DNA of 64,000 bases, from positions 1 through 64,000 of the forward strand of contig NZ_JAJJPA010000037.1 in NCBI RefSeq assembly GCF_020907985.1, in the 5' to 3' direction. The notes beneath the pieces are model-generated. The model was not told the origin of the DNA, did no database searches, and saw nothing but the letters and a program-made list of their open reading frames with translations. Below are positions 46,695 through 56,237 of this stretch, one piece after another. A program made the position numbers and the translations under genes. This stretch comes from Kitasatospora humi (lineage in GTDB: Bacteria; Actinomycetota; Actinomycetes; Streptomycetales; Streptomycetaceae). The first letter of the stretch is position 1. Every line of letters begins with the position of its first letter.

Positions 46695-47732
46695 ATGGCC
46701 AACAACCTGTCGTTCATCGGCCGTGATCTGGCGATCGACCTCGGCACTGCCAACACGCTGGTGTACGTCAGGGGCAAGGGCATCGTCCTGAACGAGCCGT
46801 CAGTCGTGGCGGTCAACACCAACACCGGTGGCATCCTCGCGGTCGGCTCCGAGGCCAAGAAGATGATCGGGCGCACGCCCGGCAACATCATCGCCATCCG
46901 CCCGCTCAAGGACGGCGTGATCGCCGACTTCGAGATCACCCAGCGGATGCTGCGCTACTTCATCCAGAAGATCCACCGCCGCCGCTACCTGGCCCGCCCG
47001 CGCGTGGTGGTCTGCGTGCCCAGCGGCATCACCGGCGTCGAGCGCCGGGCCGTAGTCGAGGCCAGCCACCTGGCCGGCGCCCGCCAGGTGCACATCATCG
47101 AGGAGCCGATGGCCGCCGCCATCGGCGCCGGCCTGCCGGTCCACGAGGCCACCGGCAACATGGTGGTCGACATCGGCGGCGGCACCACCGAAGTCGCCGT
47201 GATCTCGCTCGGCGGCATCGTCACCGCCCAGTCCATCCGGGTGGCCGGCGACGAGCTGGACAACGCCATCGTCCAGCACATCAAGAAGGAGTACTCCCTG
47301 CTGCTCGGCGAGCGCAGCGCCGAGCAGATCAAGATGAGCATCGGCTCGGCCCACGGCGCCGAGGACGAGAAGGACGAGCACGCCGAGATCCGCGGCCGCG
47401 ACCTGGTCAGCGGGCTGCCGAAGACCGTGGTGATCTCCGCCGCCGAGGTCCGCGCGGCGATCGACGAGCCGGTCAACTCGATCATCGACGCGGTGAAGAC
47501 CACCCTCGACCAGTGCCCGCCGGAGCTGGCGGGCGACGTGATGGACCGCGGCGTGGTGCTCACCGGCGGCGGTGCCCTGCTGCGCGGCCTGGACGAGCGG
47601 CTGCGCCGCGAGACCGGCATGCCGATCCACATCGCCGAGAACCCGCTGGACTCGGTGGTGCTCGGCTCCGGCCGCTGCGTCGAGGAGTTCGAGGCGCTGC
47701 AGCAGGTACTGGACGCCCAACCGCGTCGTTAA
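46695..47732 (+). CDS. mreB: Rod-shape determining protein MreB
   Basis: The 345-residue bacterial actin has phosphate-1 loop DLGTANTLVY, phosphate-2 VVDIGGGTTEVAVISLGG and adenosine loop VVLTGGGALLRGLD. In streptomycetes it acts mainly in spore-wall synthesis rather than hyphal tip growth. It is first in the order mreB-mreC-mreD-mrdA(PBP2)-rodA. Confidence 0.96.
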   Translation: MANNLSFIGRDLAIDLGTANTLVYVRGKGIVLNEPSVVAVNTNTGGILAVGSEAKKMIGRTPGNIIAIRPLKDGVIADFEITQRMLRYFIQKIHRRRYLARPRVVVCVPSGITGVERRAVVEASHLAGARQVHIIEEPMAAAIGAGLPVHEATGNMVVDIGGGTTEVAVISLGGIVTAQSIRVAGDELDNAIVQHIKKEYSLLLGERSAEQIKMSIGSAHGAEDEKDEHAEIRGRDLVSGLPKTVVISAAEVRAAIDEPVNSIIDAVKTTLDQCPPELAGDVMDRGVVLTGGGALLRGLDERLRRETGMPIHIAENPLDSVVLGSGRCVEEFEALQQVLDAQPRR

Positions 47733-47780
47733 GACCACCGAACGAAGCACCTACTCAAGAAGAGGGGCAGCCCCAGCGCC

Positions 47781-48950
47781 GTGAGGGACACACGAGAGAG
47801 CCGACTGCTGCTCATCCTGCTGGTGGCCGTCGCCTTCGCGCTGATCACCGTCGACATCAAGGGCGGGGAGAGCTCCCCGCTGAACGGCGCCCGCAAGACC
47901 GCCGCCGACCTGCTCGGCCCGGCGGAGCGCGGCGCCGCGGGGGCCGTCGACCCGATAGCCCGCACCATCCGGGCGATCCGCGACTCCGGCACCATGCAGC
48001 AGCGCCTCGACCAGATCGGCAACGAGAACACCGAGCTGCGCCAGCGGCTCGCCTCCTCCGACATGGCGGCCGGCCGGACCAAGCAGCTGGACGACATGCT
48101 GCGCACCGCCGGCACCGGCGGATACACCATCAAGGCCGCCCAGGTGATCGCCATCGGCGCCGCCCAGGGCTTCTCCTGGACCATCACCATCGACGCCGGC
48201 AGCGACGACGGCGTGCAGCGCGACATGACGGTGATCAACGGTGAGGGCCTGGTCGGCCGGGTCACCACGGTGGCCCGCACCACCGCCACCGTGCTGCTCG
48301 CCACCGACCCCGGCTTCACCGCGGGCACCCGGATGGAGGGCAGCGGCGAGATCGGCTTCGCGGCCGGCCAGGGGGCCAGTCCCATGAAGGTCGAGCTGCT
48401 CAACGGCAAGGCCCAGGTCAAGCCGGGGGACCGGCTGGTCACCTTCGGCTCGCAGAGCGGCCGCCCGTTCGTCCCGGGGGTGCCGGTCGGCAAGGTGCTG
48501 CAGGTGCAGGCCACCCCCGGCGAGCTCACCAAGACCGTGCTGGTCCAGCCGTTCGTCTCGTTCACCCGGCTGGACCTGGTCGGCGTGGTGGTGGTGCCGC
48601 CGCGCACCGACCCGCGCGACTCGGTGCTGCCGCCGCTGCCCACCAACACACCGAGCCCCACGGCCCAGGCCCAGTCGCCCTCCGGCCCTGCCTCGCCCTC
48701 CGGCGGCGGGTCGCCCTCCGGTCCTGCCTCGCCCTCCGGTGGCGGGTCGCCCTCCGGCCCCGCGTCGCCCGCCGGGTTGATGTCGCCCTCCGGTGCCGAG
48801 TCGCCCGCCGCTTCGGTGTCGCCCTCCGGTGCCGGTTCGCCCGCCGGTTCGCTGTCGCCTTCCGGCCCCGCGTCGTCCGCCGGTCTGGTGTCGCCCTCCG
48901 GCCCCGCGTGGCCCGCCGCCCAGTCGAGCTCCGTCCCCGGGGGGAACTGA
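47781..48950 (+). CDS. mreC: Rod-shape determining protein MreC
   Basis: A 389-residue protein with an N-terminal membrane anchor (LLLILLVAVAFALITVDI), a coiled coil (~70-110) and the MreC beta-domain (~120-285). The last ~100 residues are a Ser/Pro/Gly-rich tail built from SPSGPASPSGGG-type units, far beyond the family core and likely length-variable; it would lie outside the membrane within the wall. GTG at 47781 is used. Confidence 0.92.
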   Translation: MRDTRESRLLLILLVAVAFALITVDIKGGESSPLNGARKTAADLLGPAERGAAGAVDPIARTIRAIRDSGTMQQRLDQIGNENTELRQRLASSDMAAGRTKQLDDMLRTAGTGGYTIKAAQVIAIGAAQGFSWTITIDAGSDDGVQRDMTVINGEGLVGRVTTVARTTATVLLATDPGFTAGTRMEGSGEIGFAAGQGASPMKVELLNGKAQVKPGDRLVTFGSQSGRPFVPGVPVGKVLQVQATPGELTKTVLVQPFVSFTRLDLVGVVVVPPRTDPRDSVLPPLPTNTPSPTAQAQSPSGPASPSGGGSPSGPASPSGGGSPSGPASPAGLMSPSGAESPAASVSPSGAGSPAGSLSPSGPASSAGLVSPSGPAWPAAQSSSVPGGN

Positions 48951-48953
48951 CCG

Positions 48954-49574
48954 ATGGTCATCAAGCGAATCGTGCTGGCCGCCGTCCTGCTGGTGGTCGC
49001 GCTGGTGGTCCAGGTCAGCGTGCTCGGGCGGCTGCAACTGCCCGGCGCCACCCCGGACCTGCTGCTGCTCGTGGTGGTCGGCCTGGCGCTGGTCTTCGGG
49101 CCGATGGGCGGCAGCCTGACCGGCTTCTTCGGCGGCCTGCTGGCCGACCTGGCGCCGCCCTCCGACCACGCGATCGGCCGCTACGCGCTGGTGCTCTGCC
49201 TGATGGGCTACGCGGCCGGCCTGCTGCGCACGGAACCCGGGCGGCAGCGCTCGGTGCTCGGCCCGCTGCTGGTGGTGGCCGGCTCGGCGGTGCTCTCCAC
49301 GGTGCTCTACGCGCTGGTCGGAGCCCTGGTGGGGGACACCGCGGCGCGCCACGTCGGGCTGACCGGGCTGGTGTTCAGCGCGCTGCTGTACGACCTGCTG
49401 CTGGCGCCGTTCGCGGTGCCGGCGGTGATGCTGCTGGCCCGCCGGTTCGGCGGTGACCAGGTCGGCGGCGAGGTGACCGGCCCGGGCCTGGGCACCATCG
49501 CCCGCTACCGAACCACCCGTCAGCCCTCCTCGGTGGGGCCGTCCACCCGCAAGAAGCTCGGCGTCAAGTCCTGA
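48954..49574 (+). CDS. mreD: Rod-shape determining protein MreD
   Basis: A 206-residue membrane protein with five to six hydrophobic segments of the MreD family (LQLPGATPDLLLLVVVGLALVFGPMGG). It has a basic cytosolic C-terminus. It starts three bases after mreC and precedes mrdA. Confidence 0.9.
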   Translation: MVIKRIVLAAVLLVVALVVQVSVLGRLQLPGATPDLLLLVVVGLALVFGPMGGSLTGFFGGLLADLAPPSDHAIGRYALVLCLMGYAAGLLRTEPGRQRSVLGPLLVVAGSAVLSTVLYALVGALVGDTAARHVGLTGLVFSALLYDLLLAPFAVPAVMLLARRFGGDQVGGEVTGPGLGTIARYRTTRQPSSVGPSTRKKLGVKS

Positions 49575-49611
49575 CCCGATCCGTCCGTTCGACCCTGGGG
49601 AGTCCTGCGCC

Positions 49612-51822
49612 GTGAGCAACATCCCGGAGACCGGCCGCACCCGCCGGCTGACGATCCGTCTGGTGGTGCTGCAGATCCTGGTGCTGTCGCTGCTCGCCAC
49701 CCTGGGCGGGCGGCTCTGGTACCTCCAGATCCGCAACGGCAGCGAGTACACGGCGAAGGCCTCCAGCAACCAGATCCGCGAGGTGGTCGACCCGGCGGTG
49801 CGCGGCGAGATCCTGGACGCCAACGGCAAGGTGCTGGCCGGCAACCAGACCAAGCTGGTGGTCTCGGTCTCGCGCACCTCGCTGCTGGAGCAGAAGGACC
49901 ACGGCAAGGCGGCGCTGGGCAGGCTGGCCCAGGTGCTCGGCATGAGCCCCAAGGACGTCGCGGACAAGGTCCGGCTCTGCGACTCCAAGACCCCGCAGCC
50001 CTGCTGGAACGGTTCTCCCTACCAGCCGATCCCGGTCACCGACCAGGCCACCACCCAGCAGGCGATGCAGATAATGGAGCGCCGCGAGGACTTCCCCGGG
50101 ATCACCGCGCAGCCCACCGCGGTGCGCCAGTACCCGGGTCCGGACGGTGCCAACGCCGCCCAGGTGCTCGGCTACCTCTCACCGGTCACCGACGACGAGG
50201 TCAGCAAGACCGCCGACAAGACCGGCAAGGACAAGTACCTGCCGTCCGACCAGATCGGCCGGGCCGGCCTGGAGTCGGTCTACGACAGCGACCTGCGCGG
50301 CACCACCGGGGTGGACCGGCTCCAGGTGGACAACCTCGGCCGGGTGATCGGCAGCGCCGGCACCACCCCGGCCCAGCCCGGCAACAACGTGGTCACCTCG
50401 ATCGACTCCCGGGTGCAGAAGGTCGTCGAGGACAACCTGGTGCAGGCCATGAACGACGCCCGCCAGCAGTTCGACACCGAGACCAACAAGAACTTCGTGG
50501 CCGACTCCGGCGCGGCCCTGGTGATGGACGTGCACACCGGCCGGATCATCGCGATGGCCAGCGCGCCGACCTACGACCCCAACATCTGGGTAGGCGGCAT
50601 CTCGGCCAAGGACTACGCCAACCTGACCAGCCAGGACTCCAACTACCCGCTGCTGAACCGGGCCATACAGGGTCAGTGGGCACCCGGCTCCACCTTCAAG
50701 GTGGTCTCCACCTCGGCCGCCGTCGCGGCCGGCTACTCGCTCGACGGGCACTACGGCTGCCCGCCGAGCATGACCATCGGCGGTCGCGAGTTCAAGAACT
50801 TCGAGGGCGAGAGCTTCGGTGAGATCTCGCTGGAGAAGGCGCTGGAGATCTCCTGCGACACCGTCTTCTACGGCCTGGCCTACGACCAGTGGATGAAGGA
50901 CGGCGGGATCCACCCGAAGAACCCCGCCGACTACTTCTACAAGACCGCGCACCAGTTCGGCCTGGGCGCCAAGACCGGCATCGACCTGCCCGCCGAGGTG
51001 CCCGGCCGGGTGCCGGACCGCCAGTGGAAGCAGGACTTCTACGACGCCAACAAGGACGCCTGGTGCAAGCAGGCGCAGAGCGGCAACAACGACTTCCAGA
51101 CCCAGGTCGCCAAGGAGAACTGCGTCGACGGCAACGTGATGCGCGCCGGTGACTCGGTCAACTACGCGATCGGGCAGGGCGACACCCTGGTCACCCCGCT
51201 GCAGATGGCCCGGATCTACTCGGCCCTCTCCAACGGCGGCACGCTCTACCAGCCGCAGGTGGCCAAGGCGGTCGTGACCCCGAGCGGCCAGCTGGTCCGC
51301 GACATCCCGCCGGTGGTCTCCGGTCACCTGCCGGACGACCAGAAGACCCTGCAGTACATCAACCAGGCCACCGCCGGCGTCATCACCGAGGGCACCGCGG
51401 CCTGGAAGTTCGCCGGCTGGCCGCAGGACAAGATCCAGCTGCACGCCAAGACCGGTACCGCCGAGGTCTACGGCAAGCAGACCACCTCCTGGCTGGCCAC
51501 CTACAGCAACGACTACGCCGTGGTGATGACGATCAGCCAGGCCGGTACCGGTTCCGGCGGTGCCGGTGACGCGGTCCGCAAGATCTACCAGGCGCTCTAC
51601 GGCGTGGACGACAAGGGCGGCATCGACAACAGCAAGGCGCTGCTGCCCACCCCGCAGACCCAGCTGCCCAAGTTCAACCCGGACGGCACCGCGATCCTCA
51701 ACCAGGCCTCGTACGCCACCGGCTCCTGGGGCTATCCGCCGGTGCCGCAGCCCACCCAGCCGGCGTTCGCCGCCGACCTGGCCGCCACCGAGCCCCGCGC
51801 CCACGGACGGAGCCGGGTGTGA
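49612..51822 (+). CDS. mrdA: Penicillin-binding protein 2 (elongasome transpeptidase)
   Basis: The 736-residue class B PBP has one N-terminal membrane helix (IRLVVLQILVLSLLATLGG), a PBP dimerisation domain and a transpeptidase domain with active-site Ser360 in STFK (360-363), an SCD motif (EISCDTVFYG) and K613-T-G. It cross-links peptidoglycan with RodA. The final ~60 residues are disordered and Pro-rich. GTG start; its stop overlaps rodA (GTGTGA). Confidence 0.94.
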   Translation: MSNIPETGRTRRLTIRLVVLQILVLSLLATLGGRLWYLQIRNGSEYTAKASSNQIREVVDPAVRGEILDANGKVLAGNQTKLVVSVSRTSLLEQKDHGKAALGRLAQVLGMSPKDVADKVRLCDSKTPQPCWNGSPYQPIPVTDQATTQQAMQIMERREDFPGITAQPTAVRQYPGPDGANAAQVLGYLSPVTDDEVSKTADKTGKDKYLPSDQIGRAGLESVYDSDLRGTTGVDRLQVDNLGRVIGSAGTTPAQPGNNVVTSIDSRVQKVVEDNLVQAMNDARQQFDTETNKNFVADSGAALVMDVHTGRIIAMASAPTYDPNIWVGGISAKDYANLTSQDSNYPLLNRAIQGQWAPGSTFKVVSTSAAVAAGYSLDGHYGCPPSMTIGGREFKNFEGESFGEISLEKALEISCDTVFYGLAYDQWMKDGGIHPKNPADYFYKTAHQFGLGAKTGIDLPAEVPGRVPDRQWKQDFYDANKDAWCKQAQSGNNDFQTQVAKENCVDGNVMRAGDSVNYAIGQGDTLVTPLQMARIYSALSNGGTLYQPQVAKAVVTPSGQLVRDIPPVVSGHLPDDQKTLQYINQATAGVITEGTAAWKFAGWPQDKIQLHAKTGTAEVYGKQTTSWLATYSNDYAVVMTISQAGTGSGGAGDAVRKIYQALYGVDDKGGIDNSKALLPTPQTQLPKFNPDGTAILNQASYATGSWGYPPVPQPTQPAFAADLAATEPRAHGRSRV

Positions 51823-53021
51823 CCTCCTCCTACAGTTCCCTCCGCCCGCTGCGGTTCAGCCCCCAGCGCGGTCCGCTGGCCCGGGCGCTGGCCAAGGACG
51901 CGCCGCTGCGGCGGCTCGACTGGATCATGGTGCTGGCCGCACTGGCGCTGTCGCTGGGCAGCTCGCTGCTGGTCTGGTCGGCCACCCGGGGCCGTGACTC
52001 GCTGACCCACGGCGATCCGCAGTACTTCCTCTACCGCCACCTGACCAATCTGACGATCGGCCTGGTGCTCTTCGGGGCCGTGGTGGCGATAGGGCACCAC
52101 CGGATCCGCGCCGCCGTGCCGATCCTCTACCTGGCCTCGATCCTGCTGCTGCTCGCCACCCTCAGCCCGCTCGGCTCCACCGTCAACGGCGCGCACTCCT
52201 GGATCCAGTTCGGCGGCGGCTTCTCCGTCCAGCCGGCCGAGTTCGCCAAGCTCGGCATCGTGCTCGGCATGGCGATGATCCTCGCCTCCCGGGTCGACTC
52301 CGGCGAGCGCGAGCTGCCCGACGACAAGAGCGTGCTGCAGGCGCTGGTGCTGGCGGCGGTGCCGATGGGCATCGTGCTGCTCTACCCCGACCTGGGGTCG
52401 GTCATGGTGATGGTGGTGACCATCCTGGGCATCCTGCTGGCCGCCGGCGTGCCCAACCGCTGGCTCTTCGGCCTGCTCGTCGGGGGCGGCCTCGGGGCGA
52501 CGGCGGTCTGGAAGCTCGGGGTGCTGAGCAAGTACCAGATCGACCGGTTCGCGGCCTTCGCCAACCCCAAGCTGGACCCGGCCGGAGTCGGCTACAACAC
52601 CGCCCAGGCCCGGATCGCGATCGGCTCCGGCGGCCTGACCGGCAAGGGCCTGTTCCACGGCAGCCAGACCATAGGGCAGTTCGTCCCCGAGCAGCAGACC
52701 GACTTCGTCTTCACGGTGGCCGGTGAGGAGCTCGGCTTCATCGGCGGCCTGGTGCTGATCCTGCTGATCGGGGTGATCCTCTGGCGCGGCTGCCGGATCG
52801 CCCGGCAGGCCACCGACGTCTTCAGCACCGTGGTGGCCGGCGGCGTGATCACCTGGTTCGCCTTCCAGTCCTTCGAGAACATCGGCATGACGCTCGGCAT
52901 CATGCCGGTCGCGGGCGTGCCGCTACCGTTCGTCAGCTACGGCGGCTCGTCGATGTTCGCCGGTTGGATCGCGATCGGGCTGCTCCAGGCCGTCCGCACC
53001 CAGCGGCCGATCGCGGGCTGA
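51819..53021 (+). CDS. rodA: Rod shape-determining protein RodA (SEDS glycosyltransferase)
   Basis: The 400-residue SEDS protein has about ten membrane helices and is the peptidoglycan polymerase partner of PBP2. Family motifs include VNGAHSWIQFGGGFSVQPAEFAKLG, QTDFVFTVAGEELGFIGG and the C-terminal LPFVSYGGSSM. GTG at 51819 overlaps the mrdA stop by four bases. Confidence 0.94.
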   Translation: MTSSYSSLRPLRFSPQRGPLARALAKDAPLRRLDWIMVLAALALSLGSSLLVWSATRGRDSLTHGDPQYFLYRHLTNLTIGLVLFGAVVAIGHHRIRAAVPILYLASILLLLATLSPLGSTVNGAHSWIQFGGGFSVQPAEFAKLGIVLGMAMILASRVDSGERELPDDKSVLQALVLAAVPMGIVLLYPDLGSVMVMVVTILGILLAAGVPNRWLFGLLVGGGLGATAVWKLGVLSKYQIDRFAAFANPKLDPAGVGYNTAQARIAIGSGGLTGKGLFHGSQTIGQFVPEQQTDFVFTVAGEELGFIGGLVLILLIGVILWRGCRIARQATDVFSTVVAGGVITWFAFQSFENIGMTLGIMPVAGVPLPFVSYGGSSMFAGWIAIGLLQAVRTQRPIAG

Positions 53022-53040
53022 CCGGTTCGGCCGAACCGGT
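53021..53040. terminator. 20-bp palindrome after rodA
   Basis: ACCGGTTCGG-CCGAACCGGT is a perfect palindrome overlapping the rodA stop. It may terminate the mre operon or regulate the radical SAM gene, whose start is 46 bp further. Confidence 0.5.
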
Positions 53041-53085
53041 ACCCTTGAGGGTCACCCCTGCTTCTCTCACTTAAGGGTTCACCGC

Positions 53086-55044
53086 ATGCCAGTCGAATCG
53101 GTCTTCCCACGCCTGGAGGCCCTCCTCCCGCACGTTCAGAAGCCGATCCAGTACGTCGGCGGCGAGCTGAACTCGACCGTCAAGGAGTGGGACGCCTGCG
53201 ACGTGCACTGGGCACTGATGTACCCGGACGCGTACGAGGTCGGGCTGCCCAACCAGGGCGTCATGATCCTCTACGAGGTGCTGAACGAGCAGGAGGGCGT
53301 GCTCGCGGAGCGGACCTACAGCGTCTGGCCGGACCTCGAAGCGCTGATGCGCGAGCACGGCGTGCCCCAGTTCACGGTGGACGCGCACCGCCCGGTGAAG
53401 GCCTTCGACGTCTTCGGGCTCTCCTTCTCCACCGAGCTCGGCTACACCAACATGCTGGCCGCGCTCGACCTGGCCGGCATCCCGCTGAACGCCGCCGACC
53501 GGACCGACGAGGACCCGATCGTGCTGGCCGGCGGTCACGCCGCGTTCAACCCCGAGCCGATCGCCGACTTCCTGGATGCCGCCGTGGTGGGCGACGGCGA
53601 GCAGGCCGTGCTCGACATCACGAAGATCATCAAGGCGTGGAAGGCCGAGGGCCGCCCCGGCGGCCGCGACGAGCTGCTGCTCCGGCTGGCCCGCACCGGC
53701 GGCGTCTACGTGCCCAGGTTCTACGACGTCGAGTACCTGCCGGACGGCCGGATCGGCCGTGTGGTGCCCAACGCCCCCGGCGTGCCGTGGCGGGTCTCCA
53801 AGCACACGGTGATGGACCTCGACGAGTGGCCCTACCCCAAGCAGCCGCTGGTCCCGCTCGCCGAGACGGTGCACGAGCGGATGTCCGTGGAGATCTTCCG
53901 CGGCTGCACCCGCGGTTGCCGGTTCTGCCAGGCCGGCATGATCACCCGGCCGGTCCGGGAGCGCAGCATCACCGGCATCGGCGAGATGGTCGAGCGCGGC
54001 CTCAAGGCCACCGGCTTCGAGGAGGTGGGCCTGCTCTCGCTCTCCAGCGCCGACCACACCGAGATCGGCGACATCGCCAAGGGCCTGGCCGACCGCTACA
54101 CCGAGGACAAGATCGGCCTCTCCCTGCCCTCCACCCGGGTCGACGCCTTCAACATCGACCTGGCCAACGAGCTGAGCCGCAACGGCCGCCGCTCCGGCCT
54201 CACCTTCGCCCCCGAGGGCGGCTCCGAGCGGATCCGCAAGGTGATCAACAAGATGGTGTCCGAGGAGGACCTCATCAACACCGTCGCCACCGCCTACGGC
54301 AACGGCTGGCGCCAGGTGAAGCTCTACTTCATGTGCGGTCTGCCCACCGAGACCGACGAGGACGTGCTGCAGATCGCCGAGATGGCCAAGAACGTGATCC
54401 AGAAGGGTCGCGAGGTCACCGGCCAGAACGACATCCGCTGCACCGTCTCCATCGGCGGCTTCGTCCCCAAGCCGCACACCCCCTTCCAGTGGGCCCCCCA
54501 GCTCGGTGCCGCGGAGACCGACGCCCGCCTGGCCAAGCTGCGCGACGCGATCCGCGGCGACCGCAAGTACGGCAAGAACATCGGCTTCCGCTACCACGAC
54601 GGCAAGCCCGGCATCGTCGAGGGCCTGCTCTCCCGCGGCGACCGCCGCCTCGGCGCCGTGATCCGCGCCGTCTACGAGGACGGCGGCCGCTTCGACGGCT
54701 GGCGCGAGCACTTCTCCTACGACCGCTGGATGGCCTGCGCCGACAAGGCCCTGGCCCCCACCGGCGTCGACGTCGCCTGGTACACCACCCGCGAGCGCTC
54801 CTACGAGGAGGTCCTCCCCTGGGACCACCTGGACAGCGGCCTCGACAAGGACTGGCTCTGGGAGGACTGGCAGGACGCCCTCGAGGAGGTCGAGGTCGAC
54901 GACTGCCGCTGGACGCCGTGCTTCGACTGCGGGGTGTGCCCGCAGATGCAGACGGCCATACAAATCGGCCCGACGGGCAAGAAGCTGCTGCCGCTGACGG
55001 TGGTCAATCAGGGCGCTGACCAGGCGAAAGGCACCGATGAGTGA
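53086..55044 (+). CDS. B12-binding-domain radical SAM protein (TIGR03960 family)
   Basis: The 652-residue protein has an N-terminal cobalamin-binding-like domain (MYPDAYEVGLPNQGVMILYEVLN) and a radical SAM core with CxxxCxxC ligands C274, C278 and C281 (CTRGCRFCQ). A C-terminal Cys cluster (CFDCGVC) follows. The reaction is unknown. In streptomycetes it is normally followed by a TIGR03936/DUF2344 gene and then rne-rplU-rpmA. Here only a 63-codon reading frame overlaps its stop and the DNA then changes character, so the conserved block is interrupted at this point. Confidence 0.9.
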   Translation: MPVESVFPRLEALLPHVQKPIQYVGGELNSTVKEWDACDVHWALMYPDAYEVGLPNQGVMILYEVLNEQEGVLAERTYSVWPDLEALMREHGVPQFTVDAHRPVKAFDVFGLSFSTELGYTNMLAALDLAGIPLNAADRTDEDPIVLAGGHAAFNPEPIADFLDAAVVGDGEQAVLDITKIIKAWKAEGRPGGRDELLLRLARTGGVYVPRFYDVEYLPDGRIGRVVPNAPGVPWRVSKHTVMDLDEWPYPKQPLVPLAETVHERMSVEIFRGCTRGCRFCQAGMITRPVRERSITGIGEMVERGLKATGFEEVGLLSLSSADHTEIGDIAKGLADRYTEDKIGLSLPSTRVDAFNIDLANELSRNGRRSGLTFAPEGGSERIRKVINKMVSEEDLINTVATAYGNGWRQVKLYFMCGLPTETDEDVLQIAEMAKNVIQKGREVTGQNDIRCTVSIGGFVPKPHTPFQWAPQLGAAETDARLAKLRDAIRGDRKYGKNIGFRYHDGKPGIVEGLLSRGDRRLGAVIRAVYEDGGRFDGWREHFSYDRWMACADKALAPTGVDVAWYTTRERSYEEVLPWDHLDSGLDKDWLWEDWQDALEEVEVDDCRWTPCFDCGVCPQMQTAIQIGPTGKKLLPLTVVNQGADQAKGTDE

Positions 55045-55232
55045 GCGAGGTCCTGCACGAGCTGTGTGACGTACTTCACGGCCTCTCCGACGCCGAGCGA
55101 GTCACCCTTTTGGGTGAACTCGGCGTCGGGGTGGGTGCCCGTACGGGGGAGCGGTCGGCGGAGGCGGTGAGGACGCCGTTGCCGGCGCCCCGCCAGGCCG
55201 ATGGGGTCGTCAGCGAGATCGAGTGGGTCTGA
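55041..55232 (+). CDS. Small hypothetical protein overlapping the radical SAM gene
   Basis: A 63-residue frame starting GTG at 55041, overlapping the previous stop as GTGA. The N-terminal half (VLHELCDVLHGLSDAERVTLLGELGVGVG) is a plausible helical hairpin; the rest is low complexity and ends EIEWV. The overlap favours translation. It may be a native small gene or the edge of the inserted element. Confidence 0.45.
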   Translation: MSEVLHELCDVLHGLSDAERVTLLGELGVGVGARTGERSAEAVRTPLPAPRQADGVVSEIEWV

Positions 55233-55816
55233 TGCACGCTGGTGCCTGACGACATTTGTTGGTCCCTTCCCAGGAGGTATGGGGAGGGGCCAACTGGCTT
55301 TCTCGGGGGCTGGGGTCGGCGCACGCCTCAGTGCCAGTGGGGTTGCGACTCGTCGTTGAGGTACTCGCAGGTGATCGGCCGGCCAGCGGCGTCCGTGGTC
55401 GACAGGCCAACGTCGCTCTTGCGGCAGTACTCGCCCCGGTTGTCGCAGTTCCCGGAGTTGGCCCGGATGCTGCACACAACGCCGGTGCCTCCACCGGCGG
55501 TGGGGTGGCTGCTGGGTTGGGCGGTGGTGATCGCCGGGGCTGAGGTTGGAGCACGGGGGCGATGCTGGGCGGCAGTGTGGTGACTGGCGCACTACTGCTT
55601 GGCGTCACGGGCGGGGATGGTGAACGGCAACGGCGTGGGAGCTGCGCTGGTGGGCACGCTGAGCGGGTCACTCTGATTCCTTCCCATCTGCGTGTCGGTG
55701 ACGATTCGACGTACCAGCGGCATGCTGGGAGGCCACAGATTTTCCGTAACTGCCCTATTTCCTCTGGACCTCCTCTACCCTGGTTGTGGAAGAGGACTCT
55801 GCGGAATGGGGAGCAA
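55233..55816. other. Junction region between core and accessory DNA
   Basis: About 580 bp with only a reverse-strand gene remnant (55328-55591). G+C falls progressively towards 55.7 kb. No integrase, inverted terminal repeat or tRNA-derived direct repeat was recognised. Confidence 0.5.
55328..55591 (-). pseudogene. Remnant of a small Cys-rich secreted protein gene
   Basis: An open reverse frame of 87 codons whose C-terminal ~50 codons read as a credible domain: VVCSIRANSGNCDNRGEYCR, then KSDVGLSTTDAAGRPITCEY and a final HWH. The preceding Thr/Ala/Pro linker is open back to a TAG at 55592-55594, and no ATG or suitable GTG opens the frame. Similar Cys/Gly-rich C-termini occur in streptomycete proteins near mobile DNA (from memory). 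The N-terminus, presumably with a membrane anchor, seems lost. Confidence 0.45.
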
Positions 55817-56230
55817 GTGGATCCTGAGCTGGCGACTCTAGCGTCTACGGCGAGTGCAACGATTATTCAGCTAGCTGTTACCGATTCCTGGAAATCTGCC
55901 AAGAGTGCGATGGTTCGCCTCTGGAGTAGAAGTGAATCCAGTCGCGGCGATATTATTGAGGCGGATTTGGAGGAAACTCGCGGCGAGATTTTGGCTGCAC
56001 CTATAGCGTCTAGGGAAGCGGTCCTGGAAGACGCGCGGATTGAGTGGCAATCACGACTGCGGCGGCTGCTCGTTTCATCTCCTGAAGCTGTCGCAGAGCT
56101 GAGAGAAATCCTTGAGGAGTTCACGGATTTTCGAGACTCGACATCCTCTGATTCAATCAAAATGAACGCAAGGTCTTCAGGCCGGAGTCGAATCTATCAG
56201 CTCGGCAAGGGCGTCCAGCGGAACGGGTGA
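55817..56230 (+). CDS. Small helical protein with C-terminal QLG motif (putative effector partner of the NTPase)
   Basis: A 137-residue protein starting GTG at 55817 (VDPELATLASTASATIIQLA). Residues ~8-28 form a hydrophobic helix; ~35-105 are charged amphipathic helices (EADLEETRGEILAAP, EWQSRLRRLLVSSPEAVAEL). A separate tail (113-134) carries A-x2-S-x2-S-x3-QLG-x-G-x-Q. The same spacing recurs at residues 17-33 of the next protein. Streptomycete relatives start MDPEL and end in similar motifs (from memory). The gene is 7 bp from the NTPase gene and lower in G+C than the core genes. A membrane-acting or cell-death effector role is inferred from architecture only. Confidence 0.6.
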   Translation: MDPELATLASTASATIIQLAVTDSWKSAKSAMVRLWSRSESSRGDIIEADLEETRGEILAAPIASREAVLEDARIEWQSRLRRLLVSSPEAVAELREILEEFTDFRDSTSSDSIKMNARSSGRSRIYQLGKGVQRNG

Positions 56231-56237
56231 TCCGGTA

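Noticed and set aside
48660..48930. Regular repeats resembling a CRISPR array
   Set aside because: They are short in-frame Ser/Pro/Gly codon repeats in the mreC tail with no spacers of constant length and no cas genes.
53187..55019. 610-codon forward frame overlapping the radical SAM gene
   Set aside because: Arg/Pro-rich product typical of a +1 shadow frame; the radical SAM frame has the cysteine motif and normal codon bias.
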